Shown here: positions 28,080-36,078 of the stretch, piece after piece
Layout of the letters: each line of letters opens with the position of its first letter
How positions within the stretch are numbered: the stretch's first letter is position 1
Position numbers and translations under genes: made by a program
The notes under the pieces: generated by a model
The model's input: only the letters and a program-made list of their open reading frames with translations
Told to the model about the DNA's origin: nothing
Database searches by the model: none
NCBI RefSeq assembly: GCF_001553645.1
Contig: NZ_CP014231.1
Coordinates: forward strand, 2,130,936-2,194,935
Direction: 5' to 3'
Source of the DNA: Leptotrichia sp. oral taxon 847
GTDB taxonomy: Bacteria > Fusobacteriota > Fusobacteriia > Fusobacteriales > Leptotrichiaceae
Length of the DNA: 64,000 bases

Positions 28080-29057
28080 ATGAGTATGGATTTAAATAGA
28101 AAAGTTGTTACAAAAAATGCATATAGAGTGACAAAAGACAGATCAAAAGCTGCACTTCGTGTAAGAGTTCCAGGTGGAGCAGTTACAGCAGAAATAATGG
28201 GCTTAGTTGCGGACATAGCAAATACTTATGGAGATGGAAATGTGCACATTACAACTCGTCAGGGGTTTGAAGTTTTGGGAATCAATTGGAAAGACATTGA
28301 AAAAGTCAACAAAATGGTTCAGCCAATTATGGAAAAATTAGATATTAATTACAGAGATAAAGATAAAGGATATGCAGCGGCTGGGACAAGAAATGTGGCA
28401 GCTTGTATTGGAAACAAGGTTTGTCCAAAAGGAGCTTATAACACAACTGAATTAGCCAAAAAAATAGAAAAAGTGATTTTTCCAAATGATTTTCATTTCA
28501 AAGTGGCTCTAACTGGCTGCCCGAATGATTGTCAGAAAGTGAGAATGCACGATTTTGGAATAATCGGAATGGCAAAACCTGAACTTGATGAATCAAAATG
28601 TGTTTCTTGCGGAATGTGTGAGAAAAAATGTAAAAAATTATCAACAGGAGCGATTACATATAAAAATTATAAACCTGTGAGAGATCACGACAGATGCATA
28701 GGTTGCGGAGAATGCGTCTTAAACTGCCCTACAGGAGCGTGGACAAGATCGCCTAAAAAATACTATAAACTTACAATAATGGGAAGAACTGGAAAGCAAA
28801 ATCCAAGACTTGCTGAAGATTGGCTTTTGTGGGCAGACGAAGAATCAATTATAAAAATTATGAAAAATACTTATGAATATGTTGACAAATATATAGATAG
28901 AAGTCTTCCAAAAGAGCATATCGGTTATATCGTAGACAGAACTGGTTTTGACGAGTTTAAAAAATGGGCGTTAAAAGGTGTCAATTTGCCTGAAGAAGCT
29001 ATTATGATTGATAGAATTTACTGGGGAAATGGTATAAAATATCCTGGAATTAAATAA
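28080..29057 (+). CDS. asrC: Anaerobic sulfite reductase subunit C (siroheme)
   Basis: The 325-residue catalytic subunit has the siroheme/4Fe-4S ligands in ACIGNKVCPKGAYNT and LTGCPNDCQK and two extra ferredoxin motifs, CVSCGMCEKKC and CIGCGECVLNCPTGAW. It reduces sulfite by six electrons to sulfide. The operon FNT-asrA-asrB-asrC ends at the terminator at about 29103. A second in-frame ATG two codons later is an alternative start. Confidence 0.95.
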   Translation: MSMDLNRKVVTKNAYRVTKDRSKAALRVRVPGGAVTAEIMGLVADIANTYGDGNVHITTRQGFEVLGINWKDIEKVNKMVQPIMEKLDINYRDKDKGYAAAGTRNVAACIGNKVCPKGAYNTTELAKKIEKVIFPNDFHFKVALTGCPNDCQKVRMHDFGIIGMAKPELDESKCVSCGMCEKKCKKLSTGAITYKNYKPVRDHDRCIGCGECVLNCPTGAWTRSPKKYYKLTIMGRTGKQNPRLAEDWLLWADEESIIKIMKNTYEYVDKYIDRSLPKEHIGYIVDRTGFDEFKKWALKGVNLPEEAIMIDRIYWGNGIKYPGIK

Positions 29058-29102
29058 TTTTTAAATGAAAGAAACAATATACTTGAAAAGAAAATAATAA
29101 TT

Positions 29103-29138
29103 TGATACTATTTAACTAAAGAATAGTATCATTTTTAT
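29103..29138 (+). terminator. Terminator of the asr operon
   Basis: TGATACTATT (29103-29112) pairs with AATAGTATCA (29122-29131), followed by TTTTTATTT. Confidence 0.85.
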
Positions 29139-29163
29139 TTAATTAAAAAAGGGAGTCAAAAAA

Positions 29164-29862
29164 TTGATAGAAGAACATATAAAAAATGCAAAAGAAATAC
29201 TTGAAAAAATGAACCGAAATCAAAAAATTAATTATCACACAATTTTGGGAAAATTAATAGATGATTGGAAAAAAAACGAAATCCGACCGAAAATATTGGT
29301 TCATAGCTGTTGTGCGCCGTGTAGTACTTACGTTTTGGAGTTTCTTACGCAATATGCCGATGTTACAGTACTTTTTGCCAATAATAATATTCATCCGAGA
29401 GCTGAGTATAAAAAAAGAGCTTTGGTGCAGAAGGAATTTATTGAAAAATTTAATAAAAAAACTGGAAATAGTGTGGGATTTATTGAGGACAAGTATAAAC
29501 CTGCTGATTTTTATCGTGCTGTAAAAGGTTTGGAAGGCGAAAAAGAAGGTGGGAAAAGATGTACAGCTTGTTTTCAAATGAGACTTGACATAGTGGCAAA
29601 AAAGGCACAAGAATTGGGATTTGATTATTTTGGAAGTGCATTGACGCTAAGCCCACACAAAAATAGCCAACTTATAAATACATTGGGACTAGAAATACAA
29701 GAAATTTTTGATGTAAAATATTTACCATCAGATTTTAAGAAAAATAATGGTTATAAGCGTTCAGTCGAGATGTGTGCTGAATATGATGTTTATAGACAAT
29801 GTTATTGCGGCTGCGTATTTGCGGCGCTGGATCAAGGAATTGATTTAAATGAATATAAATGA
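29164..29862 (+). CDS. queH: Epoxyqueuosine reductase QueH
   Basis: The 232-residue protein carries out the last step of queuosine formation in tRNA. Family marks are HSCCAPCS (about residues 47-54), RCTACFQMRL (about 136-145) and QCYCGCVF near the C-terminus, which supply iron-sulfur and metal ligands. It starts with TTG after GGGAG with 7-base spacing. The strong palindromic terminator just after its stop is the chromosomal sequence next to the mobile element. Confidence 0.92.
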   Translation: MIEEHIKNAKEILEKMNRNQKINYHTILGKLIDDWKKNEIRPKILVHSCCAPCSTYVLEFLTQYADVTVLFANNNIHPRAEYKKRALVQKEFIEKFNKKTGNSVGFIEDKYKPADFYRAVKGLEGEKEGGKRCTACFQMRLDIVAKKAQELGFDYFGSALTLSPHKNSQLINTLGLEIQEIFDVKYLPSDFKKNNGYKRSVEMCAEYDVYRQCYCGCVFAALDQGIDLNEYK

Positions 29863-29867
29863 TGGTT

Positions 29868-29895
29868 AGAGAGAATTTTAAAATTCTCTCTTTTT
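29868..29895. terminator. Palindromic terminator between queH and the integrase
   Basis: AGAGAGAATTTT (29868-29879) and AAAATTCTCTCT (29880-29891) form a perfect 24-bp palindrome followed by T. It can serve queH. The left end of the integrated element should lie between here and the integrase stop. Confidence 0.8.
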
Positions 29896-29922
29896 AGTTG
29901 TGGGGGCAAAATGGGGGCAAGT

Positions 29923-30978
29923 TTAAAAATCAATCTCTTCCAGAATTTTTCTTAAATAGTCGTTTGATTTAGGGATTAAATGAGAATAAGTCTCCAGTGT
30001 TACTTTAACGTTTTTATGTCCTAATCTTTTAGAAATAGCTGTTATATCAACTTTTTTATATAATAAATATGAAGCATGAGAATGTCTAAAATCATGAATT
30101 CTGATTCGTTTTAAACCACATTTTTTAGAAATAGAAATAATTCTTCTTCTAAGAGCATCATGTGTAAAACAAAATATTTTATCTGTTTCAGTTACATCAT
30201 AAAGTGAATTTTTATATTTCTCTATTTCCTTGATCAAAGAATCAGGACAATATATAGTTCTGATTGAATTTTTTGTTTTAGGTGGGGCAATAGTAGTTCC
30301 TTTAATATCTCTTGAAACAGTTTTATTGATGTCAATAGTATGTTTTGAAAAATTAATATCTTCAAACGTTAAGGCTAATAATTCCCCAACTCTTAATCCA
30401 CACATAAATAGTATTTTAAATGCAATGGAAAAATTTGTTTCTTTAACTTCCTTAATAAAAATAGAAAACTCCTCTTCTGTCCATATATTAATAACTTTCT
30501 TTCTTTCGTTACTTCCAATGCTTTGACTTATTTTATATGGATTTTTCTGCAAATTATAAAATTTTTCAGCATAAGTAAAAATAGAAGAAAGAACCTGTGA
30601 AATTGTCCTTAAGTAATTTTCTGAATAACTACATTCTAATAAATTATTTTGCCATTCTCTTATAATTTTTGGAGAAATATCCTTAATCTTTAAATCTTTA
30701 AAAAATGGAAGAATATGTTTAGTAATAATATGATTCCTCATTTTTATAGTAGAGACTCTAGCACGAAATTTAAAATCTTTAATAAACTCTTCATATAAAT
30801 TTTGAAAAGTTATTTCAGGGTCAGATGACAAAGAGTTTATAAATTCTGCTTCCCATCTTCTAGCTTCAGATTGTTTCTTAAATCCTCTTTTTTTCTTTTT
30901 CTTATTATTTCCAAAAATATCTTTATACCACAACTGGACAAACCAAGTTCCTCTTTCTTTATCCTTAAAAACAGGCAT
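29923..30978 (-). CDS. int: Tyrosine-type integrase of the element
   Basis: The protein of about 351 residues has an N-terminal AP2-like arm-binding domain (FKDKERGTWFVQLWYKD), a SAM-like core-binding domain and the catalytic domain. Catalytic residues are Arg in CGLRVGEL, HDFRHSH, LGHKNVKVTL and Tyr in ETYSHL. The ATG at 30978 has AAAGGAGGG just upstream; the longer in-frame TTG start is inside that ribosome site. It ends 30 bp from the queH terminator, as expected for an integrase beside its att site. A copy of the element's palindrome (30999-31022) sits directly in front of its ribosome site and may control it. Confidence 0.93.
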   Translation of the reverse strand: MPVFKDKERGTWFVQLWYKDIFGNNKKKKKRGFKKQSEARRWEAEFINSLSSDPEITFQNLYEEFIKDFKFRARVSTIKMRNHIITKHILPFFKDLKIKDISPKIIREWQNNLLECSYSENYLRTISQVLSSIFTYAEKFYNLQKNPYKISQSIGSNERKKVINIWTEEEFSIFIKEVKETNFSIAFKILFMCGLRVGELLALTFEDINFSKHTIDINKTVSRDIKGTTIAPPKTKNSIRTIYCPDSLIKEIEKYKNSLYDVTETDKIFCFTHDALRRRIISISKKCGLKRIRIHDFRHSHASYLLYKKVDITAISKRLGHKNVKVTLETYSHLIPKSNDYLRKILEEIDF

Positions 30979-30998
30979 TTTCCCTCCTTTCAAAAAAA

Positions 30999-31022
30999 TA
31001 CTTTACCACGCGTGGGAAAATA
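30999..31022. promoter_or_regulatory. Palindromic site 1 (before int)
   Basis: Half-sites TACTTTACCACG and CGTGGGAAAATA differ from the element's consensus (TACTTTCCCACG and its mirror) at one position each. It lies 21 bases upstream of the integrase start codon, overlapping the likely promoter or leader. Confidence 0.75.
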
Positions 31023-31132
31023 TAATTTGATATTGTAAAATATCTTCTCTTATTAACAAATATTTATACAATGTAAGTTATCTCGTGTTAGAATCTAAAG
31101 CTACCGCCTTTCGCTATGCTTCAGTTGCTCGA

Positions 31133-31172
31133 GTTACAAATTATTTTTTCTTCGTGAAAAATAATTTGCAAC
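31133..31172. terminator. Long hairpin in the int-immA spacer
   Basis: AAATTATTTTT (31138-31148) pairs with AAAAATAATTT (31157-31167) and the stem extends outward with GTT/AAC. It probably ends the leftward ImmA-like transcript. The rest of the 31023-31193 spacer shows nothing I can name. Confidence 0.65.
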
Positions 31173-31275
31173 TTAACAATTTTATAAACTTTGTTATTTT
31201 AGTTTATAATTTTTGAAATATTTAACAAACATTCTTGCTTCTTTTTCCATTTTTTCCCTATCTTTATTACACTCC

Positions 31276-31533
31276 TTAATTTAAAAGAATTTGTCGATGA
31301 AGTATAAAATGCGCAAATTCGTGAATTAAAATATCAATTTTCTCTTGTTTGGATAGAGACTTTTTTAAGAAAATGAAATTAACTTTATTAGTATCTATAA
31401 AAAATATTCCCTTTATATTGAAGTTTCCTTCTAAGATGTTAATTTTATAGTGATTACACAAAAAGTAAATATCTTTTGTGTTATGAAGAGTCATTAAAAT
31501 TCTTATTCGTTTTTTTATGTAATTATATTTCAT
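31276..31533 (-). CDS. Short ImmA/IrrE-like metallopeptidase, possibly frameshifted
   Basis: The product has 85 residues and ends soon after a clear LIHEFAHFILH zinc motif (about residues 69-79). ImmA-type proteases cleave the ICE repressor after DNA damage or quorum signals and so trigger excision. Full-length family members are longer. In another frame right after the stop, codons down to 31194 read KECNKDREKMEKEARMFVKYF, which looks like the missing C-terminal helix, so a one-base change is plausible. AAAGAGG precedes the ATG. It lies near the XRE repressor, as in ICEBs1 (immA/immR). Confidence 0.65.
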   Translation of the reverse strand: MKYNYIKKRIRILMTLHNTKDIYFLCNHYKINILEGNFNIKGIFFIDTNKVNFIFLKKSLSKQEKIDILIHEFAHFILHRQILLN

Positions 31534-31563
31534 AAATCCTCTTTACATCAAATAAAAAATATA

Positions 31564-32352
31564 TTATTCGTATATTTTTTTACCTATTTTTTGACAATCC
31601 TCTCTATCTGAAGTATATAAAGTATTATAGATTTTTTTATATTTTTCAATTTGTTTTATAAAATTTGTTTTGACATTTTCATCTAAACTTTTTCCAATAA
31701 ATTCAGCTCTATGAACAGTTTCTAATTTTGAATAAAATCCATCTCCAGTAAAATTACTAGAACCTATGTAAATAGTATTGTTTATTATGTAAATTTTACT
31801 GTGTAAATTTATTCCGTCAAGAATATAAAAATTTATTTTTTTATCTTGAAATTTTACCATTTGTTCGTTTATAAAAGTTAAGAAATATCCATCTTTATTT
31901 TTGCTAAATTTTATAAATTTCTTCAAAAAATTTTTTTTATTTTCTTGCATTTCAGAAGTTGTTAGTATTTTTACTCTTACACCTCTTTTTATCAAATCCA
32001 TAATTATCCTAGACAAATCAGAAAAATCATTATCACCAATGTATGGAGAAACAATGTAAAAATCTTCTCCAAATTTTAATTTACTCAGATCTTCTTTTAT
32101 ATTTTCGCCCACTTTAAAACCACTTATCCAACTAATTTTATAATTATTTGAAGTGGGAGAAAAACGAAAATTTAAAATATCAGGGAATAAATCAAGCAGG
32201 TCTCTTTTATTTTTTACATACGGACTTAATTTTTCAAAAATTATATCTTGACTAGAAGTATCTATTTGTTCTTCAAAATCAGAAATTCTAGAAATTCTTT
32301 TATCTAAAACTAATTTGTAATATGTAATAAAATCATCAATTGTATAATTCAT
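31564..32352 (-). CDS. PLD-like nuclease domain protein
   Basis: The 262-residue protein has one HxK motif, LHSKIYIINNTIYIGSSNFTGDGF, with H184 and K186. A preceding segment, FYIVSPYIGD (98-107), is typical of the PLD nuclease branch that includes NgoFVII-like restriction enzymes and helicase-linked defence nucleases. Such enzymes act as dimers when only one motif is present. It lies between the ImmA-like gene and the repressor, a common spot for cargo or defence genes. Its target is unknown. Confidence 0.65.
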   Translation of the reverse strand: MNYTIDDFITYYKLVLDKRISRISDFEEQIDTSSQDIIFEKLSPYVKNKRDLLDLFPDILNFRFSPTSNNYKISWISGFKVGENIKEDLSKLKFGEDFYIVSPYIGDNDFSDLSRIIMDLIKRGVRVKILTTSEMQENKKNFLKKFIKFSKNKDGYFLTFINEQMVKFQDKKINFYILDGINLHSKIYIINNTIYIGSSNFTGDGFYSKLETVHRAEFIGKSLDENVKTNFIKQIEKYKKIYNTLYTSDREDCQKIGKKIYE

Positions 32353-32400
32353 AAATTCACTCCTAAAATTATATTTTAACCACCCCTTTTAATTTATATA

Positions 32401-32760
32401 TTATTTTTCATATTTTTGTTTATAATAAAATTCCTGCAATAGCTCAATCATTTCTTTTTTATCTTCATCACTAATGTCTTTTGCTTCAAAGAAAGCCATA
32501 TTATCTTTAGTTAGCTGCTCTTTAGTAATAATATTGTCTTTTTTCTTATCATCTTCAAATCCTAGAAGATATTCAGGAGAAACTTTAAAAAAACTTGAAA
32601 GTTTCATTAAATTTATACTACTTATTTTTCTTTCTCCAACCTCATATCTAGATAGAGTAGTTTTCGGTATATCCAATTTTTGTGATAGTTGTCCTAAAGA
32701 ATATTTTTTTTTTTCTCTCAAAATTCTTAAATTATTTTTAAATTTTATCTTGTTAGTCAT
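32401..32760 (-). CDS. XRE-family repressor (ImmR-like)
   Basis: The 119-residue protein has an N-terminal helix-turn-helix, NLRILREKKKYSLGQLSQKLDIPKTTLSRYEVGERKI, and a Glu/Asp/Lys-rich C-terminal part that could be the ImmA cleavage region. It is divergent from the small HTH gene at 32896, with shared control sequence between them. By analogy with ICEBs1 it likely keeps the element silent. Confidence 0.8.
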   Translation of the reverse strand: MTNKIKFKNNLRILREKKKYSLGQLSQKLDIPKTTLSRYEVGERKISSINLMKLSSFFKVSPEYLLGFEDDKKKDNIITKEQLTKDNMAFFEAKDISDEDKKEMIELLQEFYYKQKYEK

Positions 32761-32790
32761 AATTTAATAACTCCTTTATTAAATAGTATA

Positions 32791-32814
32791 ACACAAAAAA
32801 TAAAAATATTGTGT
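32791..32814. promoter_or_regulatory. Inverted repeat operator candidate
   Basis: ACACAA (32791-32796) and TTGTGT (32809-32814) are separated by 12 A/T bases, between the divergent repressor and HTH genes and over the leftward promoter (AGTATA, 32785-32790, is TATACT on the minus strand). It is a plausible autoregulatory site for the XRE protein. Confidence 0.45.
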
Positions 32815-32832
32815 ATTTTTATAAAATAATTG

Positions 32833-32861
32833 TTGACAAAACGGAACAAATATTGTATAAT
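32833..32861 (+). promoter_or_regulatory. Rightward promoter with repeated operator GACAAAACGGAACAAA
   Basis: A perfect TTGACA (32833-32838) and TATAAT (32856-32861) are 17 bases apart. The spacer holds the 16-base word GACAAAACGGAACAAA (32835-32850), which recurs exactly at 33103-33118, before the initiator gene. A strong promoter overlapped by a repeated word suggests tight repression. Confidence 0.8.
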
Positions 32862-32895
32862 ATTTTCAGATAGAAAAAGAAAGAGAGAAGATAAA

Positions 32896-33129
32896 ATGAA
32901 TAAAAAACTTTTAAAATCAAAAATGGCATTAAATGGTGATAATAATCGTACAATAGCGGAGAAAATAGGGATTACACCCGCTTCTTTTTCAAATAAATTA
33001 AATAGTAAAAGGGAATTTACAAGGGATGAAATGATAAAAATAAGAAATATTTATGGATTATCTAATATGGAATTTCTTTTAATTTTTTTTGTTCCTTTTG
33101 TAGACAAAACGGAACAAAACAAAATTTAA
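32896..33129 (+). CDS. Small helix-turn-helix protein (Cro-like)
   Basis: The 77-residue product has RTIAEKIGITPASFSNKLNSKREFTRDEMIKI, a helix-turn-helix of the phage Cro/antirepressor type. The start is the ATG at 32896 after AGAGAAG; an earlier in-frame start overlaps the promoter. It is the first gene rightward of the switch and probably counters the XRE repressor. The second copy of the 16-base operator lies at its 3' end. Confidence 0.75.
   Translation: MNKKLLKSKMALNGDNNRTIAEKIGITPASFSNKLNSKREFTRDEMIKIRNIYGLSNMEFLLIFFVPFVDKTEQNKI
33103..33118 (+). promoter_or_regulatory. Second copy of the 16-base operator word
   Basis: It is identical to 32835-32850. With the bases just before it (GTTCCTTTTGT, 33091-33101) it makes an imperfect palindrome. 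It lies 25 bases before the start of the RepA_N-like gene and overlaps the end of the small HTH gene. Confidence 0.55.
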
Positions 33130-33142
33130 AGGTGGTTTATTT

Positions 33143-34060
33143 ATGAAAAGAATAAAAATAGATGATGTTGAAAAAACTAATTTTTATAAAATGCCTAAAA
33201 AAATATATGAGTTTGATTTAAAACCAGTAGACAGGGAATTATATATGTTATGTCTTGAGAATTGGAGATTATCAGTAAAAAATAATTGGATAAATGAAAA
33301 TGGTGAAATATTTTTTTATGCAAGCCAAAATAAATTAGCCAAACAAATGAAAGTTAGCAAACCAACCATCATAAGTTCATTTAAAAATTTAATTTCAAAA
33401 GAATTATTAGAAGCAGAAAAAGAATTGGGAGAAGCAAATATGTATTATTTGGCTGAGTTAAATAGTATAGAAGTAAAAAATTTTAACCAGTCAAAAAATT
33501 TAACTGGGGTAGTAAAAAAATTTAACCAGTACCAGTCAAAAAATTTAACTGGAGTAGTAAAAAATTTTGACTCAATAAAGAATAATACATTAAGAATAAA
33601 TGGAGAAAGAATAAATAAGCAAGAATTATCTTCTTCTGAGATTGAGAAAAATCAAGGTGTTGAAAACCAAAGTATTGAAAATCGATCACAATTAAAGACT
33701 AATACATTAAGTACTAAAGAATTAAATACTTATTCTCTCTTTATGGAAAAATGGAATGAATTAGCAAAAGGATGTGAATTAAGTTTAATTAAATCTTTTA
33801 CAGAGAATAGGAAGAAAAAATTATCTGAACTACTTGAGAAATTTACTCAGGAGGAAATTTTAGAAACAATGTTTAAAATAAAGAATATAAACTTTTTACT
33901 TGGAAGAACTGATAAATCAAACTGGAAAATATCATTTGATGATTTTCTTAATGAGGATAAGTTTATGAAAATAATGGAGGGAAGTTATTATGATAAAAAT
34001 AAGCGAACTAGTTCAAAAGAAGCAGGAAAAACAATCGAAAAAAACTACGACCTTTGGTAA
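33143..34060 (+). CDS. RepA_N-like replication initiator
   Basis: The N-terminal 110 of 305 residues (NFYKMPKKIYEF, then RELYMLCLENWRLS, NNWINENGEIFFYASQNKLAKQM, VSKPTIISSFKNLI) match the winged-helix RepA_N domain of theta-replicating plasmids. These proteins bind iterons and load the helicase. The middle contains two near-identical peptide repeats (SKNLTGVVK), encoded by DNA repeats that look like the origin. The C-terminal 100 residues resemble a DnaD-like interaction tail. The DnaC-like ATPase gene overlaps its 3' end. Confidence 0.75.
   Translation: MKRIKIDDVEKTNFYKMPKKIYEFDLKPVDRELYMLCLENWRLSVKNNWINENGEIFFYASQNKLAKQMKVSKPTIISSFKNLISKELLEAEKELGEANMYYLAELNSIEVKNFNQSKNLTGVVKKFNQYQSKNLTGVVKNFDSIKNNTLRINGERINKQELSSSEIEKNQGVENQSIENRSQLKTNTLSTKELNTYSLFMEKWNELAKGCELSLIKSFTENRKKKLSELLEKFTQEEILETMFKIKNINFLLGRTDKSNWKISFDDFLNEDKFMKIMEGSYYDKNKRTSSKEAGKTIEKNYDLW
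33487..33568 (+). repeat. Iteron-like tandem repeats inside the initiator gene
   Basis: There are two copies of a unit of about 37 bases: 33487-33523 and 33532-33568. Each contains CCAGTCAAAAAATTTAACTG, itself nearly palindromic (CCAGT...ACTGG). Origins of RepA_N plasmids are known to lie as direct repeats within the rep coding sequence, so this is a candidate replication origin. Confidence 0.55.
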
Positions 34061-34751
34061 TAACGAGTATACAGATGAAGAAATAAGAGTAAGTCTTAGA
34101 CTGAGAGAAGACAAGATTAAACAAAAAATATCATTTTTTAAAAGAATTTCAAGTATTCCTACTAACTTTGAGCAATTTAATTTTGAAAATGCAGTTGTAG
34201 ATTCTAAACAGGAACAGGAAGTGAAAGCTAAACTGGAGTATTACTGTGATAATTTTAAAAAAGCAAAAAATATGGGGATTGGGTTATGTCTTGTGGGAAA
34301 AATAGGAACTGGAAAAACATTTTATTCATTGTGTGTGATGAACCGTCTTATTGAAAAACGTTATAAAATTTACAGAACATCGTTAAACAGTATTTTTCAA
34401 AGAATGAGAGATACAATTAATAAAGAGTCGAAAGAAACGATAGAGGAGATATTTAAAAACTTGACTGAGGCAGATTTAATTATTTTAGACGATGTTGGTG
34501 TTGAATATATGACAAGCTGGGGAAAAGCTCAATTATTTGATATATTTAACTTTTTTTATGAAAAAAATAAATGTATTGTGATGACAACAAGTTTAGAGCA
34601 GGAAAAATTTAAGGAATTTATGCAAGTAAATGATGATAATCCAATTTTAGACAGATTTTCGCAAAGAATAAAAACTTTAAAATTTACCTGGAAAAGCAAG
34701 AGAAAAGAAATTGGTGAAAAAATATTTAAAGAATTTTGGAATGAAATATAG
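33990..34751 (+). CDS. DnaC/IstB-like AAA+ ATPase (helicase loader)
   Basis: The 253-residue protein has Walker A GKIGTGKT (103-110), Walker B LIILDDVG (about 165-172) and a late arginine finger region (DRFSQRIKTLKF). DnaC/IstB-like ATPases load the replicative helicase. The ATG follows GGAGGGAAG, and the gene overlaps the initiator by 71 bases, so the two are coupled. The N-terminal 60 residues are basic and could bind the helicase. Confidence 0.85.
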   Translation: MIKISELVQKKQEKQSKKTTTFGNNEYTDEEIRVSLRLREDKIKQKISFFKRISSIPTNFEQFNFENAVVDSKQEQEVKAKLEYYCDNFKKAKNMGIGLCLVGKIGTGKTFYSLCVMNRLIEKRYKIYRTSLNSIFQRMRDTINKESKETIEEIFKNLTEADLIILDDVGVEYMTSWGKAQLFDIFNFFYEKNKCIVMTTSLEQEKFKEFMQVNDDNPILDRFSQRIKTLKFTWKSKRKEIGEKIFKEFWNEI

Positions 34752-34764
34752 GTGTTAAAAAATT

Positions 34765-35124
34765 ATGGAAAGAAATAAAATTTTATACGACATAAAAGAT
34801 ATTTCGGATATATTACAAATATCAATACCAACAGCATATAAAGTTGTAAAGTGTTTAAATGACGAATTAAGCAAAAAGAAAAATAAGTATGGAGACAATT
34901 ATTACACTTTTGGAGCAAAAATATATTCTAAGTATTTTGTAGAACGATTTTATGATAACAAGTTTTTGAAAATAAAACAAATAATGGAAAAATTGGAAAT
35001 AAAGGAATTTGAGGCAAAAAAAATATGGAAAAAATCTAAAAAAGAGCTTTTAGAAAAAGGATACTTGATAATAAAAGGCAGAGTTCCTGAAAAATTTCTA
35101 ATGGAGAAAATAAGAGTTGTTTAA
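34765..35124 (+). CDS. Small DNA-binding protein, function unknown
   Basis: The 119-residue product has an N-terminal YDIKDISDILQISIPTAYKVVKCL that fits a MerR/excisionase-like winged helix. It could be an excisionase or a plasmid-type regulator. It follows the helicase-loader gene by 13 bases. Confidence 0.55.
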   Translation: MERNKILYDIKDISDILQISIPTAYKVVKCLNDELSKKKNKYGDNYYTFGAKIYSKYFVERFYDNKFLKIKQIMEKLEIKEFEAKKIWKKSKKELLEKGYLIIKGRVPEKFLMEKIRVV

Positions 35125-35466
35125 AAAATAGAAATCAATTTTAAAATGTAAAATATCGTTTTTTAGGCAAATTTTTACAAAAGGCAACCAATTATACCAA
35201 AAATTAAAAAAACGAGCAATATACCACCTTAAAATCGATTTTAGAGTGGGTTAAGAGACAATAAGACAATAACAACTAAATAAAAATGTAATCCCATTTT
35301 TGTGTGAAGTCATTTTTATATCAAGACAATGAGGACAGAATAATAAAAAAAGATGTGATTGCAGAAGTTTACGTGATAATAAAAATCCCTAGAGAGTTGA
35401 GGAGTAAGTGACAGGTGATAAAGTCGCTAAAACACAAAAAAATTAAAATTGAAGGATGTGATTGTA
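35125..35466. other. Non-coding spacer with a palindrome and short GACAAT repeats
   Basis: The spacer is 342 bp with no credible gene. The stretch 35223-35249 is a partial palindrome around TTAAAATCGATTTTA, flanked by CCACC and GAGTGGG. GACAAT occurs three times (35257, 35265 and 35325). These are the kind of signs expected at an origin, oriT or operator, but I cannot assign one. Confidence 0.35.
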
Positions 35467-35709
35467 ATGAAAAAATTAAAAAAAGATTGGATGTATTTTG
35501 TATTGCTAGGATTAGTGGCGTATATAGATTCCTCGGAAGCATATATAAACGGAGATTTGAGAGTAGTCATAATAGAAAATGTATTTTGGATGGTACTGTC
35601 GCTTAGGGTAGTAAGTTTTTTGATGTATCTTTATGAAAAAAGAAAAATTAAAATCAAAAAAGAAAAAGCCGCTGAAGAAAACAGCGACAATATTATAATT
35701 TTAAAATAG
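35467..35709 (+). CDS. Small membrane protein
   Basis: The 80-residue product has two hydrophobic segments (about residues 7-20 and 33-52) and a charged C-terminal tail. The ATG at 35467 follows AAGGATG; an earlier TTG is less likely. Unknown function. Confidence 0.5.
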   Translation: MKKLKKDWMYFVLLGLVAYIDSSEAYINGDLRVVIIENVFWMVLSLRVVSFLMYLYEKRKIKIKKEKAAEENSDNIIILK

Positions 35710-35792
35710 TATTCGTGAAATCGAACAAGTAAATTATACAGAAAAAATGAGAATTTGTAAAGAAAAATTTTTGATAAAAGGATGGAAATTTT

Positions 35793-35978
35793 ATGAAAAA
35801 TAAATATAAATTCAATAAAATTTATGATAGGGCAGAAAAATTGATCAATAAATTAAGAAAAAAAGGAGGATTTGAAGATGAAATTGAAGAAGCTAAATAT
35901 TCATTATACGAAGATAAGGATATAACGTATGACGAATTAAAAACAATTTTAAAAATAATGGAAGAATTATTGAGATAA
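35793..35978 (+). CDS. Small acidic protein, paralogue of the 38960 product
   Basis: The 61-residue, helix-rich product has a C-terminal half (EIEEAKYSLYEDKDITYDELKTIL) clearly related to LDEAREAIEDDEITFGELKIIL in the product at 38960-39139. The family is unknown. GGATGG lies upstream of the ATG. Confidence 0.55.
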   Translation: MKNKYKFNKIYDRAEKLINKLRKKGGFEDEIEEAKYSLYEDKDITYDELKTILKIMEELLR

Positions 35979-36078
35979 AAAAATTAATTTCGAGGAAACA
36001 ATGGAAAATAAAAAGAACAAAAAAATTGTATGAAACTTGTTTTAAATAGAAAATTATATTTGAAATGGAGAGAAAGAA

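Noticed and set aside
29897..29922. TGGGGGCAAAATGGGGGCAA as a proven attachment site
   Set aside because: The matching copy at the right end of the element is not in the window, so it stays a suggestion only.
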